From Limnohabitans sp. (GTDB lineage: Bacteria; Pseudomonadota; Gammaproteobacteria; Burkholderiales; Burkholderiaceae_C), in contig JAOATL010000010.1 in assembly GCA_030158125.1 (NCBI GenBank), forward strand, positions 124,001 to 188,000: 64,000 nt of DNA. Direction: 5' to 3'. How positions within the stretch are numbered: the stretch's first letter is position 1; every line of letters starts with the position of its first letter. The position numbers were made by a program, and so were the translations under genes. This document shows positions 47,032 to 55,597 of this stretch, one piece after another. The notes beneath the pieces are model-generated. The model had not been told where the DNA came from. It searched no databases and saw only the letters and a program-made list of their open reading frames with translations.

Positions 47032-48054
47032 ATGTTCCGATTCTTCCGCTCACCCCCCAAACCAGCCGCCCCTGAGGCCGCCATCGCTGCGCCTGTCGCG
47101 TTGGCAGATCAGCCCGCCGCCACGACCGACGCCCATGCGCAAACCGCGCCGGCACCACGTCAGTCTTGGCTGAGCAAACTCAAAGCAGGCTTGCGTAAAA
47201 CAGGGGGCAGCATTGCGGCTGTTTTCACAGGCACGCAAATTGACGAAGCACTCTACGAAGAATTGGAAACAGCGCTACTGATGGCAGACACCGGGGTCAA
47301 GGCCACCGAACACTTGCTCAACGATTTGAAGGCACGGGTTAAAGCCACCAAAGCCACAGCACCCGCGGACGTGAAAACGCTCCTCATTGAGGCCATCACA
47401 GAAATGTTGATGCCGCTGCAAAAACAGCTGCAAATCGGCGATCAAAAACCCATGGTGCTGATGGTGGCCGGCGTCAATGGCGCAGGCAAAACCACCTCCA
47501 TTGGCAAATTGACACACCACTTGGCAGACCAAGGGGCCAGCGTCTTGTTGGCCGCGGCCGACACATTTCGTGCGGCCGCGCGTGAGCAATTGGCGGTATG
47601 GGCTCAGCGAAATACGGTCGAGATCATCAGCCAAGAAGGCGGCGATCCTGCAGCGGTCAGCTTTGACGCCGTCTCAGCAGGTAAAGCGCGGGGCCGAGAT
47701 GTGGTGTTGGTCGACACCGCTGGCCGTTTGCCCACCCAATTGCACCTCATGGAAGAGCTGAAGAAAATCAAACGCGTGGTGCAAAAGGCCGATGCCCAGG
47801 CGCCGCATGAAGTATTGCTGGTGATCGATGGCAACACCGGACAAAATGCGCTCACTCAGGTCAAAGCCTTTGATGAAGCACTGGGCCTCACAGGTTTGAT
47901 CGTGACCAAACTGGATGGCACCGCCAAAGGTGGTGTGCTGTGCGCCATTGCCCGCGAAAAACCCATCCCGGTTTATTTCATTGGCGTGGGTGAGCAGCTT
48001 GACGATCTGCAAACGTTTGATGCGCACGAATTTGCGCAAGCTTTGCTCAATTAA
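47032..48054 (+). CDS. ftsY: Signal recognition particle receptor FtsY
   Basis: 340 residues. A short N-terminal Ala/Pro-rich tail (about 40 residues) replaces the long acidic A domain of E. coli. NG domain: MVAGVNGAGKTTSIGKL near residue 142, DTFRAAAREQL near residue 181, VDTAGRLPTQLHLMEEL near residue 225, TKLDGTAKGG near residue 287. It docks ribosome-SRP complexes at the membrane. Its end overlaps the convergent oxidase gene by 4 bp. Confidence 0.95.
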   Translation: MFRFFRSPPKPAAPEAAIAAPVALADQPAATTDAHAQTAPAPRQSWLSKLKAGLRKTGGSIAAVFTGTQIDEALYEELETALLMADTGVKATEHLLNDLKARVKATKATAPADVKTLLIEAITEMLMPLQKQLQIGDQKPMVLMVAGVNGAGKTTSIGKLTHHLADQGASVLLAAADTFRAAAREQLAVWAQRNTVEIISQEGGDPAAVSFDAVSAGKARGRDVVLVDTAGRLPTQLHLMEELKKIKRVVQKADAQAPHEVLLVIDGNTGQNALTQVKAFDEALGLTGLIVTKLDGTAKGGVLCAIAREKPIPVYFIGVGEQLDDLQTFDAHEFAQALLN

Positions 48055-49334
48055 TATCGCGCTGGGCTGAAAGGCGCAGGATTGATGCTGGTGCTTTCGC
48101 CCGCCATCAACTCCGACAGCAAAACGCCTGTACCCGGCCCCGTGCTAAAACCAATGTGTTGGTGGCCAAACGCCAACCACAAGCCCGGGCATTGCGGCAT
48201 CTCGCCAATCACGGGTCGACTGTCGGGCGTGGTGGGGCGTGAGCCTATCCAATCGGTTCCAGTCACCGCCTCTTTCAACGGAATGACGCGACGAACAGCG
48301 TTTTCTGCGGCTTCTAATTGCGCAGTGTTGGGTGCGGCATCGCGTGCCGCCAACTCAACACCCGTGGTCATTCTGAACACCTGCTCGCCTTCTGCATTGC
48401 GCATGGGAGACAACACATACGCCCCCGCCGTGTCGTACACCGGCCGTTGCAAAGTGACGCCCGCAACAGGTTTGAAATGTCGGTGATAGCCGCGCTCAAA
48501 GGCCATGTGCGATTTGAAATCAGACGGCAGGTGACTGGCCTTGAGCAAGCTCTCGGACCAAGGGCCCATGGCCAACACCAGATTGGCAGACCCATGGGAC
48601 AAACCGGCCGTGTCTTGCCATTGCCAACCCTGGGGGTGACGTTGCAAGGCCCGCACCTCGGCTTGGTGATAGACCCCGCCCAACTTGACAAACTGATCGG
48701 CATAGGCTTTGACCACCGCACTGGGGTTGTCCACCGATGCGGCATCTTTGATCCACAGCGCATGTGAAAAATTAGCGGCCAAGTGCGGCTCTAGCGCCTG
48801 AATATCGGCCCCCCGCAGCGTTTCGGATGCCACCGAGAATTCTGCCAACACCGTTCGCGCAAACGCACTGCTGGCCCAGGCCGCATCGTTTTGAAAGAGC
48901 CACAGCCAACCCGTCTCGCGCAGCCGCTGCTGCTCAGCGGCTTGCATCAGCCAGTGTTTGTGTGTCTGCACCGACAGTTGAATCAGGCCATCCAAAGCCA
49001 CCGTCGTGACGTCAAAAGACGCACGTCTGGCATGCCACAAAAACCGCCACATGAAGCGCCAGTGCGTCAAAGCACTGGGCCGAACTTGCAAACTGGGGCC
49101 ACCTTGGCGCAACATGCGCGGCAAACTTTGCCACAGTCCAGGACGATTGAAAGGCAAGAGCGAACTGCGCGACAGCACGCCCGCGTTGCCTGCGGAGGTT
49201 TCCTCGCCGGGCGCTTGTTTGTCGACCAAGGTCACTTGCCAGCCCTTAGACTGCAAAGCCAGCGCACATGACACGCCGACCATGCCTGCACCGAGCACCG
49301 TGACCTGTCGACTGGTTTCAAAGAAATTCATCAT
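48051..49334 (-). CDS. FAD-dependent D-amino acid dehydrogenase-like oxidoreductase
   Basis: 427 residues, DAO fold. The FAD loop VTVLGAGMVGVSCALALQSK is at residues 11-30, with GEETSAGNAGVLSRSS after it and a second nucleotide contact GLWLAFGHQHIGFSTGPGTG near the end. Length and sequence style fit DadA-type D-amino acid dehydrogenases, which feed electrons into the membrane chain. No alanine racemase or Lrp gene is adjacent. It marks the last core-like gene before the sulfatase island. Confidence 0.82.
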   Translation of the reverse strand: MMNFFETSRQVTVLGAGMVGVSCALALQSKGWQVTLVDKQAPGEETSAGNAGVLSRSSLLPFNRPGLWQSLPRMLRQGGPSLQVRPSALTHWRFMWRFLWHARRASFDVTTVALDGLIQLSVQTHKHWLMQAAEQQRLRETGWLWLFQNDAAWASSAFARTVLAEFSVASETLRGADIQALEPHLAANFSHALWIKDAASVDNPSAVVKAYADQFVKLGGVYHQAEVRALQRHPQGWQWQDTAGLSHGSANLVLAMGPWSESLLKASHLPSDFKSHMAFERGYHRHFKPVAGVTLQRPVYDTAGAYVLSPMRNAEGEQVFRMTTGVELAARDAAPNTAQLEAAENAVRRVIPLKEAVTGTDWIGSRPTTPDSRPVIGEMPQCPGLWLAFGHQHIGFSTGPGTGVLLSELMAGESTSINPAPFSPARY

Positions 49335-49473
49335 GACATTGTGCTCGAAAACCCTCGGTTGAATGATTGTCAGGCAACCCCCCTAAATGCTCACGCCAGG
49401 TTTACAGCCACCCCAAGCCCCCTTATAGTCTTGCGTCTTGTATGCAATTTGGTATCCACCGCCCACGCCCTCC

Positions 49474-51165
49474 ATGAAACGTTCCCGAAAACTGCTGATC
49501 GCCCTGCTGTTGTTGTCAGTTGCTGTGGGCTGGTTGGGTTATGCCAATCGACTGCTGGTGCTTCAGTACAGTTTGGGCTGGTACACCGATTGGGCCCATC
49601 CGCGTGCAGCGGCACAAGACGTGCCTTGGACTCAAGGCCCCAAAGAGGCTCAGCAAACACCGGCGCAGCGTCCGCCCAACATCATCGTGATATTGGCCGA
49701 CGATTTGGGCATCAACGACGTCACCCTGCACGGCGGTGGTCGCAGTGCAGAAGGCGTGCCCACGCCGCACATCGACGGCATTGCCAAAGCCGGGGTTCGG
49801 TTCAACCAAGCCTATGCGGGCAGTGCCGTGTGTACGGTTTCCAGGGCCGCGCTCCTGACAGGTCGATACCCTTGGCGCTTTGGGGTGGAGTTCACGCCAA
49901 CCCCAGGACAAATGGCCCGTGTTGCTGGTTCGCTTTACGCCAACCCCAACAACCTTTATCCCATCAACGTGGACCACGACAAAGCCAAGGCCACACCAGA
50001 ATTTGATCACTTGGGAATGCCCGCCTCTGAGAAAACCGTGGCCGAGCTTCTCAAAACACGGGGCTATCACAACATCCACATTGGCAAATGGCACTTGGGC
50101 AGCACCGCCGAAATGCGCCCAAACAACCAAGGTTTCGACGAAAGCCTGTTCATGGAAAGCGGCTTGTACTTGCCCGAGAACGACCCCCGCACCGTCAACT
50201 CCAAACAAGACTTCGACCCCATCGATCGCTTTTTGTGGCCCAACATGCGCTTTGGCGTGAGCTACAACGGGGGCGCTTGGTTTGAACCCAAACGCTACCT
50301 CACCGATTACTTCACCGACGAGGCTGTCAGTGCCATTGGTCAAAACAAACACCGCCCATTCTTCATGTACTTGGCGCATTGGGGGGTGCACACCCCACTT
50401 CAGGCCAGCAAGGAAGACTACGACGCGTTGCCCCACATCAAAGACCACCGTCGACGTGTCTATGGCGCCATGATTCGCTCTGTCGATCGCAGTGTGGGTC
50501 GCGTGATGCAGGCGCTCAAAGACAATGGGCTGGACCAAAACACCATCGTCATTTTTTCCAGCGACAACGGTGCACCCGGCTACATTGGCATTCCCGATGT
50601 CAACCAACCTTATCGAGGCTGGAAGCTCACTTTCTTTGAAGGCGGCTTGCGCGTGCCAACCGCCATGCAATGGCCGGCCCAAATTGCCGCAGGCCAACAA
50701 TTTAACCAACCCACCTCACACATCGACTTCACCCCTACTGTGGTGGCAGCGGCGGGTGCACGCATGCCCACAGATCGCAGCATTGATGGCGTGAATTTAC
50801 TCACAGCTTTGAAGCGAACGGGCGTGCAGGCGCCCAAATCACCCTCGCCTTCTATGTCACCACGACCGCTGTTTTGGCGCGATGGTGGGCTGCGAGCTGT
50901 TCAAGCCAATCAATGGAAGCTCATTCACTCTGCAAAACCTGACAAAGATTTTTTGTACGACTTGAAGACCGACCCCACTGAACAAACCAACTTGGCCGCC
51001 TCACACCCCGCCAAATTGGCCGAACTCAAAGCCTTGTTGAACGCGCACCATCGCGGCATGGCCGAGCCGTTGTGGCCCACTTTCATTGAAATGCCCATCT
51101 TCATCGACAAGACGCTCAACCAAGTCCACAACCGGGATGATGAATACACCTACTGGTACAACTGA
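49474..51165 (+). CDS. Sulfatase 1 (alkaline-phosphatase fold, noncanonical maturation motif)
   Basis: 563 residues from the ATG at 49474. Residues about 7-24 form a signal peptide or anchor (LLIALLLLSVAVGWLGYA). The metal motif NIIVILADDLGIND gives Asp76 and Asp77. The signature is VCTVSRAALLTGR: Cys120 is the residue converted to formylglycine, but the usual Pro/Ala two positions later is Val. Other family blocks: HIGKWHLGS, FFMYLAHWGVHTPLQA, FSSDNGAPGY. It resembles sulfatase 3 at the other end of the cluster over most of its length. The stop touches the ATG of the FGE gene (TGAATG), so enzyme and activator are coupled. The substrate sulfate ester is unknown. Confidence 0.92.
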   Translation: MKRSRKLLIALLLLSVAVGWLGYANRLLVLQYSLGWYTDWAHPRAAAQDVPWTQGPKEAQQTPAQRPPNIIVILADDLGINDVTLHGGGRSAEGVPTPHIDGIAKAGVRFNQAYAGSAVCTVSRAALLTGRYPWRFGVEFTPTPGQMARVAGSLYANPNNLYPINVDHDKAKATPEFDHLGMPASEKTVAELLKTRGYHNIHIGKWHLGSTAEMRPNNQGFDESLFMESGLYLPENDPRTVNSKQDFDPIDRFLWPNMRFGVSYNGGAWFEPKRYLTDYFTDEAVSAIGQNKHRPFFMYLAHWGVHTPLQASKEDYDALPHIKDHRRRVYGAMIRSVDRSVGRVMQALKDNGLDQNTIVIFSSDNGAPGYIGIPDVNQPYRGWKLTFFEGGLRVPTAMQWPAQIAAGQQFNQPTSHIDFTPTVVAAAGARMPTDRSIDGVNLLTALKRTGVQAPKSPSPSMSPRPLFWRDGGLRAVQANQWKLIHSAKPDKDFLYDLKTDPTEQTNLAASHPAKLAELKALLNAHHRGMAEPLWPTFIEMPIFIDKTLNQVHNRDDEYTYWYN

Positions 51166-52200
51166 ATGCCGTTGAACATGCGTCTTGCCTGGACAGCAGG
51201 CTCTGTGTGTGTGGCCGTCGCGGTTTGGGCGGGTTGGACTGTCTCACAACCAGCCCCAACAAGCGCCAGTTCAAGCGCACCTTTGCAATGCGATCTACCA
51301 GCGCCCAACCCGGCTGAACGGCACCCAGGCATGGTCTGGGTACCGCCTGGCAGTTTTGACATGGGCGACACCGTCTACGCCGAAGAAAAAGCCGTGCGCA
51401 ATGTGCGCATCAAGGGTTTTTGGATGGACCGCACCGAAGTCACCAACCTCGAATTTGCTGCCTTTGTCAAGGCAACGGGCTATGTCACGGTGGCTGAACG
51501 ACCCGTAGACCCCAAGCTTCATGCCAGCCTGCCTGAGACCATGCGTCAGGCGGGGGCTGTGGTTTTCAAAATGCCGGCCAAGCTCACACAAGGCGACGAC
51601 CCCCGTCAATGGTGGCAGTACATACCTGGCGCCAATTGGCAGCACCCTGCGGGTCCAGCCACCCACATCGAACAGCACGGCCACTTTCCTGTGGTTCATG
51701 TCACTTACGAAGATGCCTTGGCCTACGCCCGCTGGAAAGGTCACACACTGCCGACCGAAGCGCAATGGGAGTGGGCTGCACGTGCCGGCGCCAAAGAAAT
51801 GCCTGGACAACACGATCAGCCCAGTCGTGCCAACACCTGGCAAGGCATTTTCCCAACAGCCAATTCTGCAGAAGATGGCTTCGCGGGCATCGCACCCGTG
51901 GGTTGCTATGGTGCCAATGCGTGGGGATTGTTTGACATGATTGGCAATGTGTGGGAACTCACAACCGATGTCTTTGTCGCAGACCGAAGCGCAGCCAACA
52001 GTGGCCAGGGTTTAGACCCCGATGCCGCACAAACGCCGCCCGCTTTCAAAACAGGTCAGCCGCAGGCGCGTGTGATCAAGGGCGGTTCGTTCTTATGCGC
52101 GCCTAACTATTGCATGCGATACCGAGCAGGCTCGCGCCAACCGCAGGAAGAAGACTTGGCGGTCAGCCATTTAGGCTTCCGAACCATTTTGCAGCCTTGA
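51166..52200 (+). CDS. Formylglycine-generating enzyme (SUMF1/EgtB-fold), exported
   Basis: 344 residues. Residues about 7-25 are hydrophobic (signal peptide or anchor), so the enzyme is predicted outside the cytoplasm. The FGE-sulfatase fold starts with MVWVPPGSFDMGD and FWMDRTEVTNLEFAAFV, continues with HTLPTEAQWEWAARAG, LFDMIGNVWELTTD, and ends with VIKGGSFLCAPNYCMRYR. Cys311 and Cys316 match the copper-binding, catalytic cysteine pair of FGE (spaced five, as Cys336/Cys341 in human). EgtB-type or other SUMF-fold proteins lack this pair, so a true sulfatase activator is likely. It immediately follows sulfatase 1. Confidence 0.9.
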   Translation: MPLNMRLAWTAGSVCVAVAVWAGWTVSQPAPTSASSSAPLQCDLPAPNPAERHPGMVWVPPGSFDMGDTVYAEEKAVRNVRIKGFWMDRTEVTNLEFAAFVKATGYVTVAERPVDPKLHASLPETMRQAGAVVFKMPAKLTQGDDPRQWWQYIPGANWQHPAGPATHIEQHGHFPVVHVTYEDALAYARWKGHTLPTEAQWEWAARAGAKEMPGQHDQPSRANTWQGIFPTANSAEDGFAGIAPVGCYGANAWGLFDMIGNVWELTTDVFVADRSAANSGQGLDPDAAQTPPAFKTGQPQARVIKGGSFLCAPNYCMRYRAGSRQPQEEDLAVSHLGFRTILQP

Positions 52201-52213
52201 CAGGACCCCTGCC

Positions 52214-53641
52214 GTGCCCACTTTTTTGTCACTGATCAAACGCGCTTTACTGATCACTTTCAGCATGGCGATTGCCCTCGCAGCGCTGTTGGCCTTGCTC
52301 AAAGACACAATCAGTTTGGGCGCAGAGGTTTATCTGTACGGGTACCCACTGGTGATGATGGAAACCACGCGCGTGCACAGCGGCCATTTCATTGGCCCTG
52401 AAAACCAACTGCGTCGAGTTCGACAATTTCCCGATGCTGCGTTCAAAGATGTGGTGAGACCGAACGTTGACACGCTGTACACCACTGCTTTTTTCAGCAT
52501 GAAAGAAGGACCATGGGTGTTTGAGGTGCCCGCCAACACGCAGCGCTACGAATTGATGCCCTTCATGGATGCTTGGACTCATGTATTTGCCTCGCCCGGT
52601 ACACGCACCAATGGCCATACTTCAGCCACCTACCTGCTGGCTGGGCCTGAGTGGCAAGGCGAGGTGCCGCGGGGCATGACCTTGCTTCGGTCACCCACCG
52701 ACATGGTGTGGCTGATTGGTAGGACACAAACCAATGGCATGGCAGATTTTGAAACCGTACACCGCTTGCAAGATCGGCTGCAGGTGCACAAATTGGGCAC
52801 AGAAAATACAGCGCACACCCGAATACAAACCCGCACGCACATCCACAAGCTTACGGCCACCCCTGACGCTGCGAATGCAAGTGACACATGGCACAAGCAC
52901 CACTCTGTTTCTGTACCGCCAGTGAGCCAAATGCGCAACATGTCCACCGCAGATTTTTTGACACACTTGATGCAATTGATGGTGCACAACCCGCCTTATG
53001 CTGCCGATGCCCCTCTGCTCAAGCGCATGGCCGCTGTGCAGTTGATACCTGGCAAAACCGTTCAATTGAAATGGCATCAACAGGCGTGTTTTGCACTGGG
53101 CCGGTGGCTTGCCGAGTACAAAGTTCGGGCTGTCTTGCACACCAAATCACCGGATGGCACCTGGAGCACACCGCCGCTGAACCTGGGCACTTACGGCACA
53201 GACTACAACACGCGTGCGGCTGTGGCCATGGTGGGATTGGGTGCCAACTTGCCGGAAGACGCGCTGTACCCCAACACCAGTGTTGACCACCGAGGCAAAC
53301 CCCTCACAGGACAGCATCGTTACCGCCTGCATTTCATGGCGGATCAACTGCCCCCCGTCAAAGCCTTTTGGTCTGTCACGGCTTATGGCGACAATGAATT
53401 TTTAATCGACAACCCGCTCCATCGTTATGCATTGGGCGATCGAGATGCCTTGCACTACAACGCCGATGGCTCTTTGGACCTTTGGATCCAAGCCGATGCG
53501 CCTGCCAACGCATTGCATCGTACCAATTGGCTTCCTGTGAAACACCATGCTGCGTTTTTACTCAATGCTCGCCTTTACTGGCCCAAGGACAGCGCCCTTC
53601 AAGGTCGATGGAAAATGCCAGCCGTTGAGCGCCTCGACTGA
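52214..53641 (+). CDS. DUF1254/DUF1214 protein with N-terminal membrane helix
   Basis: 475 residues. Helix about 10-28 anchors or exports it. The N-terminal DUF1254 part shows YLYGYPLVMMETTR near residue 38 and VVRPNVDTLYTTAFFSMKEGPWVFEVP near residue 78; the C-terminal DUF1214 part shows FWSVTAYGDNEFLIDNPLHRYALGDRD near residue 383 and NWLPV near the end. The biochemical role of this widespread pair is not established to my knowledge. It follows FGE after 13 bp, so it is in the same operon, suggesting a role in handling the sulfated substrate. It converges on the TetR gene. Confidence 0.88.
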   Translation: MPTFLSLIKRALLITFSMAIALAALLALLKDTISLGAEVYLYGYPLVMMETTRVHSGHFIGPENQLRRVRQFPDAAFKDVVRPNVDTLYTTAFFSMKEGPWVFEVPANTQRYELMPFMDAWTHVFASPGTRTNGHTSATYLLAGPEWQGEVPRGMTLLRSPTDMVWLIGRTQTNGMADFETVHRLQDRLQVHKLGTENTAHTRIQTRTHIHKLTATPDAANASDTWHKHHSVSVPPVSQMRNMSTADFLTHLMQLMVHNPPYAADAPLLKRMAAVQLIPGKTVQLKWHQQACFALGRWLAEYKVRAVLHTKSPDGTWSTPPLNLGTYGTDYNTRAAVAMVGLGANLPEDALYPNTSVDHRGKPLTGQHRYRLHFMADQLPPVKAFWSVTAYGDNEFLIDNPLHRYALGDRDALHYNADGSLDLWIQADAPANALHRTNWLPVKHHAAFLLNARLYWPKDSALQGRWKMPAVERLD

Positions 53642-53647
53642 CGTGGC

Positions 53648-54277
53648 TTAAGCCACTTGCTTTGCCACCAAGTAGTGCGAAATCAAGGTCCGCAAATAGG
53701 CGCGAATGTTGGGTGGGTTGGCGGGTCGACTCAATGCTTGGTACCCTCCCACAATGGCCAGGTACAGCAAAGCCGCCAAATCTCTGGCTTTTTTGGCGTC
53801 CTTCACCAGCACCAAAAATTTAGATTCAAACAAGTCCATTCGACCGGCATCGACTTCGACCAACAATTGGGCTGCATCAGCATGGTGTTGGCTAAGCGCA
53901 CGCATGGCTTGCTCAAACCGAAGGTTTTCGAGTTCAGAACCCGCTTGAAGAAAAGCGGCATCCACCACAAACTCTAAGTCCTTCAGCGCATCCCCGCTTT
54001 GCTGCGATTTCAGTTTGGCATCCAAGGCCAATTGCGCCAATTTCCAGCGCATGAGCAAACTGCCAATGAGGTCGGCATGGTCCGTGAAGTGCCAATAAAA
54101 ACTACCGCGTGTGACCTTGAGCTTTTCGGCCAAGGCAAGCACCTTGACATTGTCAAAACCGCCCACCACCACTGCCCTGAAGGCTTCATCGAGCCAATCG
54201 TCGCGCGTGAGTCGAGCCGCTTCAGGCGAAACAGTTTTTTGACGCTTGTTGTTTGAATCAGTGGCCATGAAAGTCAT
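53648..54277 (-). CDS. TetR-family transcriptional regulator
   Basis: 209 residues from 54277, or 206 from the second ATG at 54268; neither has a clear ribosome site. The helix-turn-helix is VKVLALAEKLKVTRGSFYWHFTDHADLI near residues 45-72, classical for TetR. The C-terminal ligand domain (about 80-205) is not informative. It is divergent from the outer-membrane channel gene; the 144 bp between them contain a near-perfect palindrome, so it probably represses itself and the channel operon until an inducer binds. Confidence 0.9.
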   Translation of the reverse strand: MTFMATDSNNKRQKTVSPEAARLTRDDWLDEAFRAVVVGGFDNVKVLALAEKLKVTRGSFYWHFTDHADLIGSLLMRWKLAQLALDAKLKSQQSGDALKDLEFVVDAAFLQAGSELENLRFEQAMRALSQHHADAAQLLVEVDAGRMDLFESKFLVLVKDAKKARDLAALLYLAIVGGYQALSRPANPPNIRAYLRTLISHYLVAKQVA

Positions 54278-54371
54278 TCAGCATTTTGCAACACGCAGCA
54301 GACGCCTCTATATTTGTCATCGCTAGCGGAAACCCTAAAGAGGAATCATCTTTGCTGTGCTAGAGTGATTT

Positions 54372-54393
54372 GTCAATACACATGTGTACTGAC
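54372..54393. promoter_or_regulatory. Candidate TetR operator palindrome
   Basis: 22-bp inverted repeat with half-sites GTCAATACACA and TGTGTACTGAC, 10 of 11 positions symmetric, core TACACATGTGTA. It lies between the divergent TetR and channel genes, 28 bp before the channel ATG, in a position where binding would block its promoter. No second copy was noticed in the window. Confidence 0.7.
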
Positions 54394-54421
54394 CTCACCC
54401 CACTCACCCACGGAGATACCC

Positions 54422-55576
54422 ATGATTCGTTCAATGCAAAACGCAACGCCTCGTCAGTCAATTCTTGCCACATTGCCTTGGGTTTGCCTGCTGGCCAGCG
54501 GCGTCAATGTGCAAGCCGCTGAAAGTTACAAACTGCGTCAAGCGCCCGTCGGTGCATTTGGCGGCGAGATTGCCTCTTCGGCCGACAATCCTGGCTTTTT
54601 TGGCACCGCCAGCCTGACGCAATTGCAGATTTACAAAATTGCAGACGCCTCTGGCAGCAACGTGTCACCCGCAGGCATTGCACCCATTCAACTGAACCCA
54701 GCGCTGCCCTACAAGGTGGCGTTTCCGACAGGTAGCTTGGCCTTCAACCAAGATCAAACACAGCTCAATGTGGTGGGCGGCTACCTCACAGAAGGCAAAT
54801 ACGGCGATGGCCATGTGGCCTTTGCCATCAACGTGCCTTTCATTCAACAAAAACGCAGCTTTGTGGTGACGCAGCCGGCAGGCACACTGACCCCCGCGCC
54901 CACCACACCGCCCTTGAGCCCAGCCATTGTGGGGCAACTCAATGCAGGCGCCGCCCAAGCCAATGCATTGGTTCAAGCCAAGGTTTTGGCCGCTGGCGTC
55001 AACCAAAATCTTGAAACATCCGGCGTTGGCGATACCGAGTTGTCGACGGTGTGGATCAGGCACGTCGATCGTCTCAAAGTGGCCGCTGGCGTTTCCTTGT
55101 TTGCACCCACCGGTTCCTACGACAAAAACCGTGGCCCCAACCCTGGCTTTGGCAACTTCTACACACTTCGACCCGGTGTGGCCGTGACTTACAACTTGAA
55201 CCCCAAGCACACCGATTCCGCCTGGGATGCTGGCGTCACCATTGCAGGCCGGGTGTCGTATGGCATCAACACCCGCAACAAAGACACCGATTACAAAAGC
55301 GGCAATTTCATTTACAGCGAAGGCGGCATTGTGAAGGTCAATGGCGACTGGGCCTACGGCTTGAATGTGTTTTCAATTCAACAAATTTCAGATGACACCG
55401 GCACCGGGGCCACGTTGGGTGGCAATCGCTACAAATCCAATGGCGTGGGGCCTTTTGTGTCTTTCAAATTGCCTGGCAAAGACGCCGGCTTTAATTTGCA
55501 GTACAGCGACAACTTTGGTGGTCGCAATGCCATCGTGGCCAAGTCACTGCAATTGCGATTTGTGAAGGCCTGGTAA
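54422..55576 (+). CDS. Outer-membrane channel, phenol MetA-degradation-like family
   Basis: 384 residues from the ATG at 54422 (GGAG 6 bases upstream). Signal peptide ends near VNVQAAES. The mature start SYKLRQAPVGAFGGEIASSADNPGFFGT, repeated amphipathic strands and the final aromatic-ended KSLQLRFVKAW are typical of the Phenol_MetA_deg (pfam13557-like) beta-barrel group found in aromatic and hydrophobic compound degradation clusters. It probably admits the substrate across the outer membrane. First gene under the TetR operator. Confidence 0.82.
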   Translation: MIRSMQNATPRQSILATLPWVCLLASGVNVQAAESYKLRQAPVGAFGGEIASSADNPGFFGTASLTQLQIYKIADASGSNVSPAGIAPIQLNPALPYKVAFPTGSLAFNQDQTQLNVVGGYLTEGKYGDGHVAFAINVPFIQQKRSFVVTQPAGTLTPAPTTPPLSPAIVGQLNAGAAQANALVQAKVLAAGVNQNLETSGVGDTELSTVWIRHVDRLKVAAGVSLFAPTGSYDKNRGPNPGFGNFYTLRPGVAVTYNLNPKHTDSAWDAGVTIAGRVSYGINTRNKDTDYKSGNFIYSEGGIVKVNGDWAYGLNVFSIQQISDDTGTGATLGGNRYKSNGVGPFVSFKLPGKDAGFNLQYSDNFGGRNAIVAKSLQLRFVKAW

Positions 55577-55597
55577 TCCCTTCATTGAGGCCACCCC

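Noticed and set aside
49516-50709. 397-codon minus-strand open frame
   Set aside because: Antisense to sulfatase 1, which has intact sulfatase motifs throughout.
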